From positions 3,678,501 through 3,742,500 of the forward strand of contig NZ_CP121647.1 of assembly GCF_029714305.1 (NCBI RefSeq): a DNA stretch of 64,000 nt. Direction: 5' to 3'. The translations under genes and the position numbers were made by a program. The stretch is from Bradyrhizobium sp. CB3481 (GTDB lineage: Bacteria > Pseudomonadota > Alphaproteobacteria > Rhizobiales > Xanthobacteraceae). Under the pieces are notes generated by a model. The model ran no database searches. It had not been told where the DNA came from and saw only the letters and a program-made list of their open reading frames with translations. This document shows positions 47,692 to 56,816 of the stretch, piece by piece (position 1 is the first letter of the stretch; every line of letters starts with the position of its first letter).

Positions 47692-49947
47692 ATGGGAAAA
47701 CGACAGCTGCCGCCGGAAGAGCCGGCCGAAATCCATGAGGTGATGCTGCGCGATGCGCTGGAAGAGCGCTATCTCGCCTACGCCCTCTCGACCATCATGC
47801 ACCGTGCCCTGCCGGACGCCCGCGACGGGCTGAAGCCGGTGCACCGGCGCATCCTCTATGGCATGCGCCTGCTCCGGCTCGATCCCGGCACGGCGTTCAA
47901 GAAATCGGCGAAAATCGTCGGCGACGTGATGGGCTCGTTCCATCCGCACGGCGACCAGGCGATCTACGACGCCATGGTGCGTCTCGCCCAGGACTTCGCC
48001 TCGCGCTACCCGCTGGTCGATGGCCAGGGCAATTTCGGCAATATCGACGGCGATAACCCGGCCGCCTACCGCTACACCGAAGCCCGCATGACCGAGGTCG
48101 CGCGGCTTCTGCTTGAGGGCATCGATGAGGATGGCGTCGAGTTCCGTCCCAATTACGACGGCCAGAGCAAGGAGCCGGTGGTTCTGCCCGGCGGCTTCCC
48201 GAACCTGCTCGCCAACGGCGCGCAGGGCATCGCGGTCGGCATGGCGACCTCGATCCCGCCGCACAACGTCGCCGAACTCTGCGACGCGGCGCTGCATCTG
48301 ATCGACAAGCCCGAGGCGAAATCGAAGTCGCTGCTGAAATGGGTCAAGGGTCCGGATTTCCCGACCGGCGGCATCATCGTCGATTCCAAGGAAAGCATCG
48401 CCGAAGCCTATATGACCGGGCGCGGCTCGTTCCGCACCCGGGCCAAATGGGTCCAGGAGGAGGGCGCGCGCGGCACCTGGGTCGTCGTCATCACCGAGAT
48501 CCCGTGGCTGGTGCAGAAGTCGCGGCTGGTCGAGAAGATCGCCGAGCTGCTGAACGAGAAGAAGTTGCCGCTGGTCGGCGACGTCAGGGACGAATCCGCC
48601 GAGGACATCCGGCTGATCATCGAGCCGAAATCCCGCGCGGTCGATCCGGCGCTGATGATGGAATCCTTGTTCCGGCTCACCGAGCTGGAAAGCAAGATTT
48701 CGCTGAACCTCAACGTGCTGATCAAGGGCAAGATCCCCAAGGTGGTGGGGCTTGCCGAATGCCTGCGCGAATGGCTCGACCATCTGCGCGACGTGCTGGT
48801 ACGGCGCTCGAACTACCGCAAGACCCAGATCGAGAACCGCCTCGAGATCCTCGGCGGCTATTTGATCGCCTATCTGAACATCGACAAGGTGATCAAGATC
48901 ATCCGGACCGAGGACGAGCCGAAGCCGGCGCTGATCAAGGCGTTCAAGCTCACGGAAGTCCAGGCCGACGCCATCCTCAACATGCGCCTGCGCTCCTTGC
49001 GCAAGCTGGAAGAATTCGAAATCCGGACCGAGGACAAGAATCTTCGCAACGAGTTGAAGGGCATCAAGTCGCTGCTCGGCTCGGAAGCCGAGCAATGGTC
49101 CAAGGTCGGCGAGCAGGTCCGCAAGGTCCGCGACATCTTTGGGCCGAAGACGCCGCTCGGCAAGCGCCGCACCCAGTTCGCCGACGCGCCCGAGCATGAT
49201 CTCGCGGCGATCGAGGAAGCCTTTGTCGAGCGCGAGCCGGTCACCGTCGTGATCTCCGAGAAGGGCTGGGTGCGTACGCTCAAGGGCCATGTCGAGGATA
49301 TTTCGGGCCTTACCTTCAAGACCGACGACAAGCTCGACCACGCCTTCTTCGCCGAGACCACGTCAAAACTGCTGCTGTTCGCGACCAACGGCAAGTTCTA
49401 TTCGCTGGATGTTGCAAAGTTGCCGGGTGGCCGCGGCCATGGTGAGCCGATCCGTATGTTCATCGATCTCGAGCAGGACGCGGCGATCGTCTCGCTGTTC
49501 GTCAACAAGGGCGAGCGCAAGTTCCTGGTCGCGAGCAGCGAAGGTCAGGGTTTCGTGGTCAAGGAAGAAGACTGCGTCAGCAATACCCGCAAGGGCAAGC
49601 AGGTGCTTAACGTCACCATGCCGGCGGAGGCCTGCGCGATCGCGACCGTGCAGGGTGACACCGTGGCGGCGATCGGCACCAACCACAAGATGGTGCTGTT
49701 CCCGCTGGAGCAGGTGCCGGAGATGGCGCGCGGCCGCGGCGTGCGCCTGCAAAAGTATTCCAGCGCGAAACTGTCGGATGTCGCGGTGTTCGAGCTCAAG
49801 GCGGGCCTGACCTGGAAGGATTCGGCCGGCCGCGAGCAGAGCATGAGCGCCAAGGATCTGGCCGACTGGCGCGGCAACCGCGCCGACGCCGGCCGTCTCG
49901 CGCACGGCCTGCCGAAGTCGAACAAGTTCTTGCGCGGCGTGGAGTAA
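47692..49947 (+). CDS. parC: DNA topoisomerase IV subunit A
   Basis: Decatenates chromosomes with ParE; 751 residues. The breakage-reunion domain starts near residue 15 ([42 protein letters not shown]). The catalytic tyrosine is in [19 protein letters not shown], and KRRTQFAD and a beta-pinwheel follow in the C-terminal third. No resistance-type substitution can be judged without alignment. It is followed by a repeat, and parE is not in the window. Confidence 0.97.
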   Translation: MGKRQLPPEEPAEIHEVMLRDALEERYLAYALSTIMHRALPDARDGLKPVHRRILYGMRLLRLDPGTAFKKSAKIVGDVMGSFHPHGDQAIYDAMVRLAQDFASRYPLVDGQGNFGNIDGDNPAAYRYTEARMTEVARLLLEGIDEDGVEFRPNYDGQSKEPVVLPGGFPNLLANGAQGIAVGMATSIPPHNVAELCDAALHLIDKPEAKSKSLLKWVKGPDFPTGGIIVDSKESIAEAYMTGRGSFRTRAKWVQEEGARGTWVVVITEIPWLVQKSRLVEKIAELLNEKKLPLVGDVRDESAEDIRLIIEPKSRAVDPALMMESLFRLTELESKISLNLNVLIKGKIPKVVGLAECLREWLDHLRDVLVRRSNYRKTQIENRLEILGGYLIAYLNIDKVIKIIRTEDEPKPALIKAFKLTEVQADAILNMRLRSLRKLEEFEIRTEDKNLRNELKGIKSLLGSEAEQWSKVGEQVRKVRDIFGPKTPLGKRRTQFADAPEHDLAAIEEAFVEREPVTVVISEKGWVRTLKGHVEDISGLTFKTDDKLDHAFFAETTSKLLLFATNGKFYSLDVAKLPGGRGHGEPIRMFIDLEQDAAIVSLFVNKGERKFLVASSEGQGFVVKEEDCVSNTRKGKQVLNVTMPAEACAIATVQGDTVAAIGTNHKMVLFPLEQVPEMARGRGVRLQKYSSAKLSDVAVFELKAGLTWKDSAGREQSMSAKDLADWRGNRADAGRLAHGLPKSNKFLRGVE

Positions 49948-49949
49948 AT

Positions 49950-50038
49950 GTAGGGTGGGTTAGCCGAAGGCGTAACCCACCAAGGTCTCGATACGCGGCA
50001 CGTCTGTCGGTGGGTTACGCTACGCTAACCCACCCTAC
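49950..50038. repeat. palindromic intergenic repeat, family h
   Basis: Arms GTAGGGTGGGTTAGC and GCTAACCCACCCTAC, with inner GCGTAACCCACC / GGTGGGTTACGC, lie immediately after parC. Confidence 0.85.
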
Positions 50039-50105
50039 GGCTCCTGTAATAGTATTCGAGATTCCGCGCGTTATATAAGTCGCCGTCCAAATTCATCGAG
50101 GCGGA

Positions 50106-51053
50106 ATGGCGCAGGATCACTCTCATCACGCTCACTCTCACGCCCACGGCCATTCCCATGGTCATGCCGGCCACAGCCATGCGCCCGACAATTTCGGCTG
50201 GGCGTTTGCAATCGGCGCCTCGCTCAATACCGGCTTTGTCATTGCCGAACTGATCTTCGGCTATGCCGCCAACTCGCTGGCGCTGATTTCCGACGCCATC
50301 CACAATCTCTCCGATGTGGTCGCGCTGCTGCTGGCATGGGCCGCGGCCTGGCTGGCGCAGAAGCAGCCGACGCAGCGGCATACTTACGGCTATCGGCGCG
50401 CCTCGATCCTGGCGGCGCTGTTCAATGCGGGCTTGCTGCTGGTGGCGGTCGGCGGCATTGCGGTCGAGGCGGTCAACCGGCTCTATAGCCCGGCGCCGGT
50501 CGCGGGCTGGACGGTCGTGGTGGTCGCGGTACTCGGCGTCGTCGTCAATGGTTTCACGGCGCTGTTGTTCATGCGCGGCCGCCACGGCGATCTCAACATC
50601 CGCGGCGCCTATCTGCACATGGCGGCGGACGCCGGTGTCTCGCTCGGCGTGGTGGTGGCGGCGTTCGTCATCATGGTGACGGGATGGCTGTGGCTCGATC
50701 CCGCCATCAGCCTCGTTATTGCGGCCGTGGTGTTCTGGAGCGGCTGGGGCCTGGCGCGCGACAGCGTCAACCTCGCGCTCGACGGCGTGCCGCGCGGCAT
50801 CGAGCTTTCGGATGTGAAGGACTATCTCGGCGGATTGGAAGGCGTCATCGAGGTGCACGACCTCCACGTCTGGGCCATGAGCACCAATGAGACCGCGCTG
50901 ACCGCGCATCTTGTGCGGCCGGGTGGAACGGACGATGCCTTCCTGCATGGCGTCTGCGAGCAACTGTCGCACCGTTTCAACATCCACCACGCCACGTTGC
51001 AGATCGAAGCCGCGGCCGAGGTCTGCAAGTTAGCACCGGCCGAACGGGTGTAG
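50106..51053 (+). CDS. cation diffusion facilitator (zinc/cobalt/cadmium efflux)
   Basis: A 315-residue CDF transporter. The N-terminus is a histidine-rich metal-binding tail (HSHHAHSHAHGHSHGHAGHS). Six membrane helices follow. Both transport-site motifs are intact: SDAIHNLSDV in TM2 and HMAADAGVSLGVV in TM5. The C-terminal cytoplasmic domain (EGVIEVHDLHVWAMSTNETALTAHL) is the usual dimer and metal-sensing module. It should export Zn, Co or Cd with proton exchange. A GAGG lies five bases before the ATG. Confidence 0.95.
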   Translation: MAQDHSHHAHSHAHGHSHGHAGHSHAPDNFGWAFAIGASLNTGFVIAELIFGYAANSLALISDAIHNLSDVVALLLAWAAAWLAQKQPTQRHTYGYRRASILAALFNAGLLLVAVGGIAVEAVNRLYSPAPVAGWTVVVVAVLGVVVNGFTALLFMRGRHGDLNIRGAYLHMAADAGVSLGVVVAAFVIMVTGWLWLDPAISLVIAAVVFWSGWGLARDSVNLALDGVPRGIELSDVKDYLGGLEGVIEVHDLHVWAMSTNETALTAHLVRPGGTDDAFLHGVCEQLSHRFNIHHATLQIEAAAEVCKLAPAERV

Positions 51054-51088
51054 TCCCGCCTGTGCACCGACACGCATTAGGGAATGCC

Positions 51089-51322
51089 TTACTTTCGCTC
51101 TTTGATCTGGCCGCTGCTATCGACGACGAGCCGCACTTCCTTACCGTCCTTCATCGCCTTGGCGGTCGTACCTTCGGCAGTCGACTTGATGTCGCTGACC
51201 TGCGAGTAGCCGGCCGCCTGAATCTTGGCGATGAGTTCCTCCTGCGTCAGGGCATAAACGGGTGATAGTCCCGCCGCGATCGTCAGCCAGATGGTTGCCT
51301 CAAAGATCCTCCGTGTGCGCAT
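51089..51322 (-). CDS. secreted PepSY-like small protein, second copy
   Basis: A 77-residue protein with a signal peptide (RRIFEATIWLTIAAGLSPVYA) and a PepSY-like domain (LTQEELIAKIQAAGYSQVSDIKSTAEG...EVRLVVDSSGQIKERK). It has the same design as the protein at 17030-17293. It lies downstream of chrA on the same strand, about 60 bases away, so it might belong to the chromate operon. Confidence 0.8.
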   Translation of the reverse strand: MRTRRIFEATIWLTIAAGLSPVYALTQEELIAKIQAAGYSQVSDIKSTAEGTTAKAMKDGKEVRLVVDSSGQIKERK

Positions 51323-51382
51323 GCTCGTGCTCCTGGTTATATCTCTGCCCAGGTGAAGTCCGCTCTACTCCGCAGTGTTCCC

Positions 51383-52780
51383 CTAGATGATGCCAATCGA
51401 CCGCAGCAGGATGCCTATGCTGCATGAAGCGGCCAGGACGACGAGCATCCCAATACTGAAGCGGAAGATTGCGGTTGCCGCCGCTATCGATAGGACGAGC
51501 GCCGGCAGGTCGATGCTGGCCAGCACGGGCGCGTCGAACGACAGGCCGAATCCTTGAACCGGAAAGGTTTGTCGGAACACAGTGTGTAGCGCGAACCAGA
51601 TCGACAGATTGAGGATCACGCCGACGACCGCCGCGGTGATCGCCGAGAGCGCGCCGGCCAGCGCCTTGTTGCCTCGCAGCGCCTCGATGTAGGGCGCTCC
51701 GACGAAGATCCAGAGGAAGCAGGGTGCGAAGGTCACCCAGGTCGCCAGCAACCCGCCGAGAGTGCCGGCGAGCATGGGCGACAGCCCGCTCGCTTCGCGG
51801 AATGCCGCCATGAAGCCGACGAACTGAACGACCATGATGAGAGGTCCGGGCGTGGTCTCCGCCATGCCGAGGCCGTCGAGCATCTCCCGCGGTGTGACCC
51901 AGTGGTAGTATTCGGCGGCCTGCTGCGCGACATAGGCCAGCACAGCGTAGGCGCCGCCGAATGTCACCATCGCCATTTTGCTGAAGAATATCGCGATTTG
52001 GCTGAAGACATCGTTCGGTCCCAGCGCAATGAGGAGCGCAAAGACGGGAACGAGCCAGATGGCGAGCCAGACGGCCAAGACCCGCAGCATGCGCGACGTA
52101 TTCGGTCGAACATGTTCGGGAATCCCTTCGCCAAGCATGCTGTCGATGATGGCAGAATTCTTTCCGCCATGTTCCAGAGCCGCGAATTCCGGCCTGCCAA
52201 GCCGGGCACCGACGAAGCCGATGCAGGCGGCGGCCACGATGATCAGGGGAAATGGCACCCCGAAGAAGAAGATCGCGACAAAGGCGATGGCCGCGAGCGC
52301 GATCATCACCCGGTTGCGCAGCGCACGCTTGCCGACGCGAACCACCGCCTGGATCACGATGGCGAGAACGGCCGCCTTGAGGCCGAAGAACAGCGCCTCG
52401 ATGAAGCCGACATTGCCGTAGGCCGCGTAGATATAGCTGAGGCCCATGATGGCGATGATGCCGGGCAGGATGAACAGCCCGCCGGCCATGATGCCGCCCG
52501 CGGTCCGGTGCAAGAGCCAGCCGATATAGGTCGCAAGCTGCTGCGCCTCGGGCCCCGGCAGCAGCATGCAGTAGTTCAGCGCATGCAAAAAGCGGCTCTC
52601 CGAGATCCAGTTCTTCTCCTCGACCAGGATGCGGTGCATCACCGCGATCTGTCCGGCCGGGCCACCGAAGCTGAGCAGGGCGATCCGCAGCCAGACGCGG
52701 AAGGCTTCACCAAAACTGATGCCGTGATCGAGATGCCGGCTTGCGCCGGCATCGATCGTCTTTTGCACTGTGGCGTCCAT
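51383..52780 (-). CDS. chrA: chromate transporter ChrA (long-chain type)
   Basis: Inner-membrane chromate efflux pump of 465 residues with two homologous CHR halves. The first half shows FGEAFRVWLRIALLSFGGPAGQIAVMHR and MLLPGPEAQQLATYIGWLLH. The second has FFSKMAMVTFGGAYAVLAYVAQQAAE and GMAETTPGPLIMVVQFVGFMAAF. About ten to twelve helices are expected. The ATG overlaps the TGA of chrB (sequence GTGATGG), so the genes are coupled. The chrB leader is at 53.6 kb. Confidence 0.95.
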   Translation of the reverse strand: MDATVQKTIDAGASRHLDHGISFGEAFRVWLRIALLSFGGPAGQIAVMHRILVEEKNWISESRFLHALNYCMLLPGPEAQQLATYIGWLLHRTAGGIMAGGLFILPGIIAIMGLSYIYAAYGNVGFIEALFFGLKAAVLAIVIQAVVRVGKRALRNRVMIALAAIAFVAIFFFGVPFPLIIVAAACIGFVGARLGRPEFAALEHGGKNSAIIDSMLGEGIPEHVRPNTSRMLRVLAVWLAIWLVPVFALLIALGPNDVFSQIAIFFSKMAMVTFGGAYAVLAYVAQQAAEYYHWVTPREMLDGLGMAETTPGPLIMVVQFVGFMAAFREASGLSPMLAGTLGGLLATWVTFAPCFLWIFVGAPYIEALRGNKALAGALSAITAAVVGVILNLSIWFALHTVFRQTFPVQGFGLSFDAPVLASIDLPALVLSIAAATAIFRFSIGMLVVLAASCSIGILLRSIGII

Positions 52781-53598
52781 CACGGCTTCGCCTTGTTGGT
52801 CGGCCAGTTATGCGTTTCGCCTGACGCGTCGCGGCACCAGCGGTAGAACGCGTCGTAGAGCATCATGCCGGCTTCAAGCTGCTCGAGATCGTCGTCGAAC
52901 ATGCGCGACAAGCCGAGCGAAGCGGCGAGCAGGCCGGGCGCCTCCGGCGATAGATCAGGCCGTCCGGTGTCGGCGCCGCGTACCATTTGCGCGAGCCGCA
53001 GCAAAGGCGGCGTGGCAAGGCCAAATTCCTCGATCATGACGTCGAAGGTGCAGAGCTCGCCGCGGTGGCTCCAGAACACGTTCTCGATATCGAAGGGCGC
53101 AGCGTTGAAACGATCGCCGACGGCGATGACCTCGGAAGGCGCGACATACAGGAACACCGCATGCGGATCGACAAAGCGGCGGATCAGCCAGGGGCAGGCG
53201 ATGCGGTCGACCTTCGGTCGGGCGCGCGTCACCCAGACGGTGCGGCCCTTGGCATCACGGTGCGGCAATTTGGACGTATTGAGCAGCGGAAGCTTGGCCT
53301 CCTTCCAGCCCTCAAAGCCGCCTTCGAGTGTTTCGGCGGCGACGCCGGCGTGCCGCAGCCAGGCCGCGGTACCTTGCGCGAGTTTGGCGCCGCGCAGGCA
53401 AACAACGATCGCGGAATTGCCGGAGAAATTGCCGCTCCACTCGCCGGCGTCCTGATGACTGCGCCTGATGGCGCCGGGGATCAGCCGCGGGTCGGCGGCA
53501 AAATCTTCGTCGGTACGAACGTCGATCAGGGCCGGCATACTCGCCGTGCCGATCAACTTTGCAAGCTTGTCTGGGGATATAGTGGTGTAGGCTGACAT
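52780..53598 (-). CDS. chrB: rhodanese-ChrB fusion protein, chromate resistance
   Basis: A 272-residue protein. The N-terminal rhodanese domain (about 1-110: ISPDKLAKLIGTASMPALIDVRTDEDF) has the active cysteine in IVVCLRGAKLAQG. The C-terminal ChrB domain follows (about 120-265: VWVTRARPKVDRIACPWLIRRFVDP, then FNAAPFDIENVFWSHRGELCTFDVMIEEF). ChrB proteins are chromate-responsive or required for chromate resistance, and the rhodanese fusion suggests sulfur or chromate chemistry. It is the first gene of the chrBA operon, behind a structured leader. ACGAGGG precedes the ATG. Confidence 0.93.
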   Translation of the reverse strand: MSAYTTISPDKLAKLIGTASMPALIDVRTDEDFAADPRLIPGAIRRSHQDAGEWSGNFSGNSAIVVCLRGAKLAQGTAAWLRHAGVAAETLEGGFEGWKEAKLPLLNTSKLPHRDAKGRTVWVTRARPKVDRIACPWLIRRFVDPHAVFLYVAPSEVIAVGDRFNAAPFDIENVFWSHRGELCTFDVMIEEFGLATPPLLRLAQMVRGADTGRPDLSPEAPGLLAASLGLSRMFDDDLEQLEAGMMLYDAFYRWCRDASGETHNWPTNKAKP

Positions 53599-53602
53599 GG
53601 CT

Positions 53603-53670
53603 GCGCCCTCGTGAAAAACGGGACGCGATACTTGGGCTTGTCGCCTCGTGGGGGGATCGCAAAGCCCCCA
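53603..53670 (-). ncRNA. structured 5' leader of chrB-chrA (copy A)
   Basis: Read on the minus strand: hairpin 1 GGGGG / CCCCC with loop CUUUGCGAU, a linker ending ACGA, hairpin 2 GGC-GACAA-GCC, then CAAG and UAUCGCG. GCGUCC can pair with GGGCGC, which includes part of the Shine-Dalgarno GAGGG. A near-identical copy precedes the DUF1259 gene. A G-C pair in hairpin 1 here is A-U there, a compensatory change. A chrB RNA motif is, as I recall, among predicted bacterial RNAs; I cannot confirm this is it. Confidence 0.65.
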
Positions 53671-53678
53671 TGGCCTTC

Positions 53679-53707
53679 TATTAGCCGCCGGCTGCTCCCG
53701 CTGTCAA
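53679..53707 (-). promoter_or_regulatory. promoter of chrB-chrA
   Basis: On the minus strand a perfect TTGACA is followed after 17 bases by CTAATA. Transcription should start about 7 bases on, so the leader hairpin lies at the very 5' end of the RNA. It faces away from the promoter of the LamG-like/MFS operon across 37 bases. Confidence 0.65.
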
Positions 53708-53744
53708 CGGCGCATCACGGTTCCGCCATCACACGCAAGAGCGC

Positions 53745-53773
53745 TTGCGAAACCTGACGTTCGGTCCTAACTT
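53745..53773 (+). promoter_or_regulatory. promoter of the LamG-like/MFS operon
   Basis: TTGCGA is followed after 17 bases by TAACTT, leading to the diverged leader at 53784. The -35 element is weaker than in the other two copies. It is placed back to back with the chrB promoter. Confidence 0.45.
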
Positions 53774-53783
53774 CAAACGTATC

Positions 53784-53850
53784 GGGGACAAAGCAGGCTC
53801 CCCGTCAGACGGTCGCCGTCCAAGCTCTGCGCACACTCGACGTGTCGAGG
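53784..53850 (+). ncRNA. diverged structured 5' leader (copy C)
   Basis: On the plus strand: hairpin GGGGA / UCCCC (10-base loop), linker GUCA, hairpin GACGG-UCG-CCGUC, then CAAG, CUCUGCG, and a hairpin CUCGA / UCGAG whose 3' side contains part of the Shine-Dalgarno GAGG before the ATG at 53858. Order and spacing match copies A and B although the primary sequence has drifted. Assignment to the same RNA class is inference. Confidence 0.5.
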
Positions 53851-53857
53851 ATGGCGC

Positions 53858-54550
53858 ATGGACGGAAACAAGCCGAAATTTTTTCAAATTATCAGACCAT
53901 ATCCGGACGCTCTCCTTCTCGCGTGCATGCTTGCGTTCGCGCCATTGTCCGCGACCGCCGAGACAGGAGCCACCACCATGATAGCCATCGATCGTATGAC
54001 GCCGGGATCGCCCCCGGTCGGATTTTCGTTCGCGCGGACCGGCCAGGGCCGCGAAGGCGAATGGACCGTCACACCGGACACAACGTCTTCAGCGGGAAAG
54101 GTGATCGAGCAGACCAGTACCGACCGCACCGATTACCGATTTCCGTTGGCGATCCACGAGGGCCTGTCGGCTGTCAATGTCGACGTCGAGGTCCGGTTTA
54201 AGGCCGTGGCCGGCAAGACGGACCAGGCCGGTGGCATCGCCGTGCGACTGCTGGATCCCGACAATTACTACGTCGCCCGCGCCAATGCGCTGGAAGATAA
54301 CGTTCGCTTCTATCGCGTCGTCAACGGCCGGCGCGAACAACTGGATGGTGCCAATCTGAGGGTCACGCCGAATCAATGGCACACGCTGGGCCTGCGTGCG
54401 GAGGGCAATCGCTTCACAGTTTCCTTTGACGGCAGGAAATTGTTCAGTGCAACCGACAAGACCTTTGCCAAGGCCGGCGGCGTGGCGCTGTGGACCAAGG
54501 CCGACAGCGTGACGCGCTTCGATCAGGTGAAGATGACAGTCTTGCCTTAA
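53858..54550 (+). CDS. secreted LamG/concanavalin-like domain protein
   Basis: A 230-residue exported protein. The N-terminus holds a signal-like segment (ALLLACMLAFAPLSATAE) preceded by about 20 polar residues. The rest is a jelly-roll domain like DUF1080/LamG (GREGEWTVTPDTTS, NVDVEVRFKAVAG, GGIAVRLLDPDNYYVARANALEDNVRFYRVVNGRRE, ending SVTRFDQVKMTVLP). It probably binds a carbohydrate or surface ligand; no catalytic residues are obvious. It is first in an operon with an MFS transporter and stands behind leader copy C. Confidence 0.75.
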   Translation: MDGNKPKFFQIIRPYPDALLLACMLAFAPLSATAETGATTMIAIDRMTPGSPPVGFSFARTGQGREGEWTVTPDTTSSAGKVIEQTSTDRTDYRFPLAIHEGLSAVNVDVEVRFKAVAGKTDQAGGIAVRLLDPDNYYVARANALEDNVRFYRVVNGRREQLDGANLRVTPNQWHTLGLRAEGNRFTVSFDGRKLFSATDKTFAKAGGVALWTKADSVTRFDQVKMTVLP

Positions 54551-54562
54551 CGGAATGCTGGG

Positions 54563-55789
54563 ATGACCGAACTCGCGACTGAAACGAAGGCTTCAGCCGG
54601 AAACACGCTGATCTCGCTGCTCTATGTCGCGCGTGGCCTGCGCGGCTTCGGGGATGGTTTTGCCGTCATCATCCTGCCGGCTTACATGACTGCGCTGGGT
54701 TACGACGCCGTCGCGGTCGGCATCGTCGCGACGGCCTCGCTGCTTGGCACCGCGCTGCTGACGCTGATCACGGGGTGGATCGCGCCGCGCCATGACCTGA
54801 GGCCGCTCTTGATCGCAGGCGCCAGCCTGATGGCAGTGACCGGAATCGCCTTTCCCGCCGTCGAGCACTTTTTACTCATCGCGCTGGTCGCCTTCATCGG
54901 CACGATCAATGCTTCCGGCGGCGATCTCGGCATGCTGGTGCCGCTCGAGCATGCGGTGCTGGCGCATAGCGCTGCCGACGAGCGCCGCACGCAGGTGTTT
55001 GCGCGCTACAGCCTGATCGGTGCGCTCTGCACCGCGGCCGGATCGCTCGCGGCCTCGCTGCCCGATTTCCTCGTCGCAGGCGGCAGCACGCAGCTCTCCG
55101 CGTTCCGCCTGATGTTCTATGCTTACGCCGCGCTCGGCATTATCTGCGCCGCGCTCTATCGCTATATGCCGCATACGCAGGGCGAAGAGAGGGCGCCGCA
55201 AACCCCGCTCGGGCCGTCGCGCGCCACGGTCTACAAGCTCGCGGCGCTGTTCAGCATCGACTCCTTTGCCGGCGGTTTTGTCGCGCAATCGCTGTTGGTG
55301 CTCTGGCTGCTCGAGCGCTTCGATCTGTCACTGTCGGCGGCCGGACTGTTCTTCTTCTGGTCGAGCACGCTGAGCGCGTTCTCCTATCCGGTCGCTGCCT
55401 GGATCGCGAAGCGCATCGGCCTCGTCAACACCATGGTGTTCACGCACATTCCCTCCAGCATCTTTTTGATCCTGGCGGCGTTCGCGCCGAACCTCTATGT
55501 GGCGCTCGGGCTGTTGCTGTTGCGCGCAGCGCTGTCGCAGATGGATGTGCCGACCCGCACGTCCTATGTCATGGCGGTGGTGACGCCGGCCGAACGGCCG
55601 GCAGCCGCGAGCCTCACCGCCGTGCCGCGCAGCCTGGCGTCGGCGATCAGCCCGGCGATCTCGGGCGCGCTATTGATGACGTCGTTTACCGGGCTGCCGC
55701 TGGTGGTCTGCGGCACGCTCAAGATTGCCTACGACCTGGCGCTATTGTTCTCGTTCCGCCATATCAAGCCGCCGGAGGAAAAGCGCTAG
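54563..55789 (+). CDS. MFS transporter, possible chromate-regulon member
   Basis: A 408-residue major facilitator with twelve predicted helices, starting MTELATETKASAGNTLISLLYVARGLRGFGDGF. The loop between helices 2 and 3 reads GWIAPRHDLRPLL, and the central loop (about 205-225) is hydrophilic. The substrate cannot be read from sequence. It starts 12 bases after the preceding gene stop, so it is co-transcribed with it. The link to chromate rests only on the shared leader. Confidence 0.88.
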   Translation: MTELATETKASAGNTLISLLYVARGLRGFGDGFAVIILPAYMTALGYDAVAVGIVATASLLGTALLTLITGWIAPRHDLRPLLIAGASLMAVTGIAFPAVEHFLLIALVAFIGTINASGGDLGMLVPLEHAVLAHSAADERRTQVFARYSLIGALCTAAGSLAASLPDFLVAGGSTQLSAFRLMFYAYAALGIICAALYRYMPHTQGEERAPQTPLGPSRATVYKLAALFSIDSFAGGFVAQSLLVLWLLERFDLSLSAAGLFFFWSSTLSAFSYPVAAWIAKRIGLVNTMVFTHIPSSIFLILAAFAPNLYVALGLLLLRAALSQMDVPTRTSYVMAVVTPAERPAAASLTAVPRSLASAISPAISGALLMTSFTGLPLVVCGTLKIAYDLALLFSFRHIKPPEEKR

Positions 55790-55805
55790 CGGTCGATCGA
55801 AACCT

Positions 55806-56696
55806 TCAATGATGCGCGACGTCTGTCTTGTCGAGCGCGGTGCGAACGTTGCGCGCCAGTTTCAGAGCGTCGTCATTGGCCCAGAAGTGCACGAAGAACA
55901 TGCGCGGCTCTTCTGCAAGCATGTGGCTGTGGATCGCGGTGACCTCGATATCTCCTGCGCGTAGCGCCCGGATCAAGGGATTGACCTCGTCGCCGGTCAC
56001 GAGGAAATCGCCTGTTATGGCGGCCTTGCCGCCGCCGGTCGGTTGAAAGTTGATGGCGTTCGCGCCGCCGAGAGCGGCAGTGACCTGCATTCCGCTTTCC
56101 TTGGCCGGATCGCGCCTCGGAATGCCGTACTGGTAGACACCACCATTCACGGTGCCCTTGGCACCCATTGCAGCGTCGATGCCGGCGGTATCGAGATCAA
56201 TTGCCGGTGCTGCGGTGGCGGTGGTGGCAGGTGGTTCGAAGGGCGTCTTGCTCGCCGACGAAAGCGCCGCGCGGATTGCGGTCGCTATTTTTTCAGGGTC
56301 GCCGTGCCCCGCAACATGCATATAAAAGGTCGCGGGAAAGGCGCGGAGAATGTGATTGTGGATCGCGCTGACGTCCAGCCCGCTGTCCAGCAATTTGGTC
56401 ATGACCGGCGTGATTTCCGTATCCAGCAGCACCAGGTCGCCCATCAGCATGGCCTGTCCCTGCATGGGCGCGAAAGCGATCCACCCTCCGAGCGCTAGCG
56501 CCGGCTTGATGGTGACGCCGTCCAGCGTGACGTGCAGATCGGATCGCGGCAGTCCGTAACGATGCACGTCGCCGCTTACGGTGGCGGTCTTCCCGAGAGC
56601 AGCGTCTACCTTCTTCCAATCAATAGCATCGGCGCGGGCGGCCTGTGACAGCAGCAGCGCAGCGCCGAGCGCCAGTAGCGTAAGCGACTGTTTCAT
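55806..56696 (-). CDS. secreted DUF1259 (LppY/LpqO) family protein
   Basis: A 296-residue exported protein. The signal peptide MKQSLTLLALGAALLLSQAARA has AAGGAG ahead of the ATG. Two homologous DUF1259 repeats follow: first (about 25-150) IDWKKVDAALGKTATVSGDVHRYGLPRSDLHV ... AIHNHIL; second (about 175-290) GIDAAMGAKGTVNGGVYQYGIPRRDP ... AIHSHML. The His-rich HNH/HSH motifs may bind metal. Function is unknown. It is behind a near-copy of the chrB leader, suggesting chromate control. An in-frame extension with its own Shine-Dalgarno lies upstream. Confidence 0.88.
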   Translation of the reverse strand: MKQSLTLLALGAALLLSQAARADAIDWKKVDAALGKTATVSGDVHRYGLPRSDLHVTLDGVTIKPALALGGWIAFAPMQGQAMLMGDLVLLDTEITPVMTKLLDSGLDVSAIHNHILRAFPATFYMHVAGHGDPEKIATAIRAALSSASKTPFEPPATTATAAPAIDLDTAGIDAAMGAKGTVNGGVYQYGIPRRDPAKESGMQVTAALGGANAINFQPTGGGKAAITGDFLVTGDEVNPLIRALRAGDIEVTAIHSHMLAEEPRMFFVHFWANDDALKLARNVRTALDKTDVAHH

Positions 56697-56816
56697 GGTG
56701 TTCTCCTTCTTGCGCCCCATATTCGGTCGCGCCTCACAAAGTTCCAGCGAGGCATGACGCAGCGCGGCCAAGCGTTGATTTTCGTATGTGAGGGGAAGGT
56801 GTTCGGGCATGCGCAT

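Noticed and set aside
47503..49341. A 612-codon open frame antisense to parC
   Set aside because: parC is certain by motifs. The antisense frame has no domain and mirrors the codon bias of parC.
53603..53671. A conserved short peptide (LRSPHEA...PSIASRF) encoded by leader copies A and B as an upstream open frame
   Set aside because: A one-base length difference in loop 1 puts the ATG out of frame in copy B, and substitutions fall in loops or compensate in the stem, which fits RNA better than peptide conservation.
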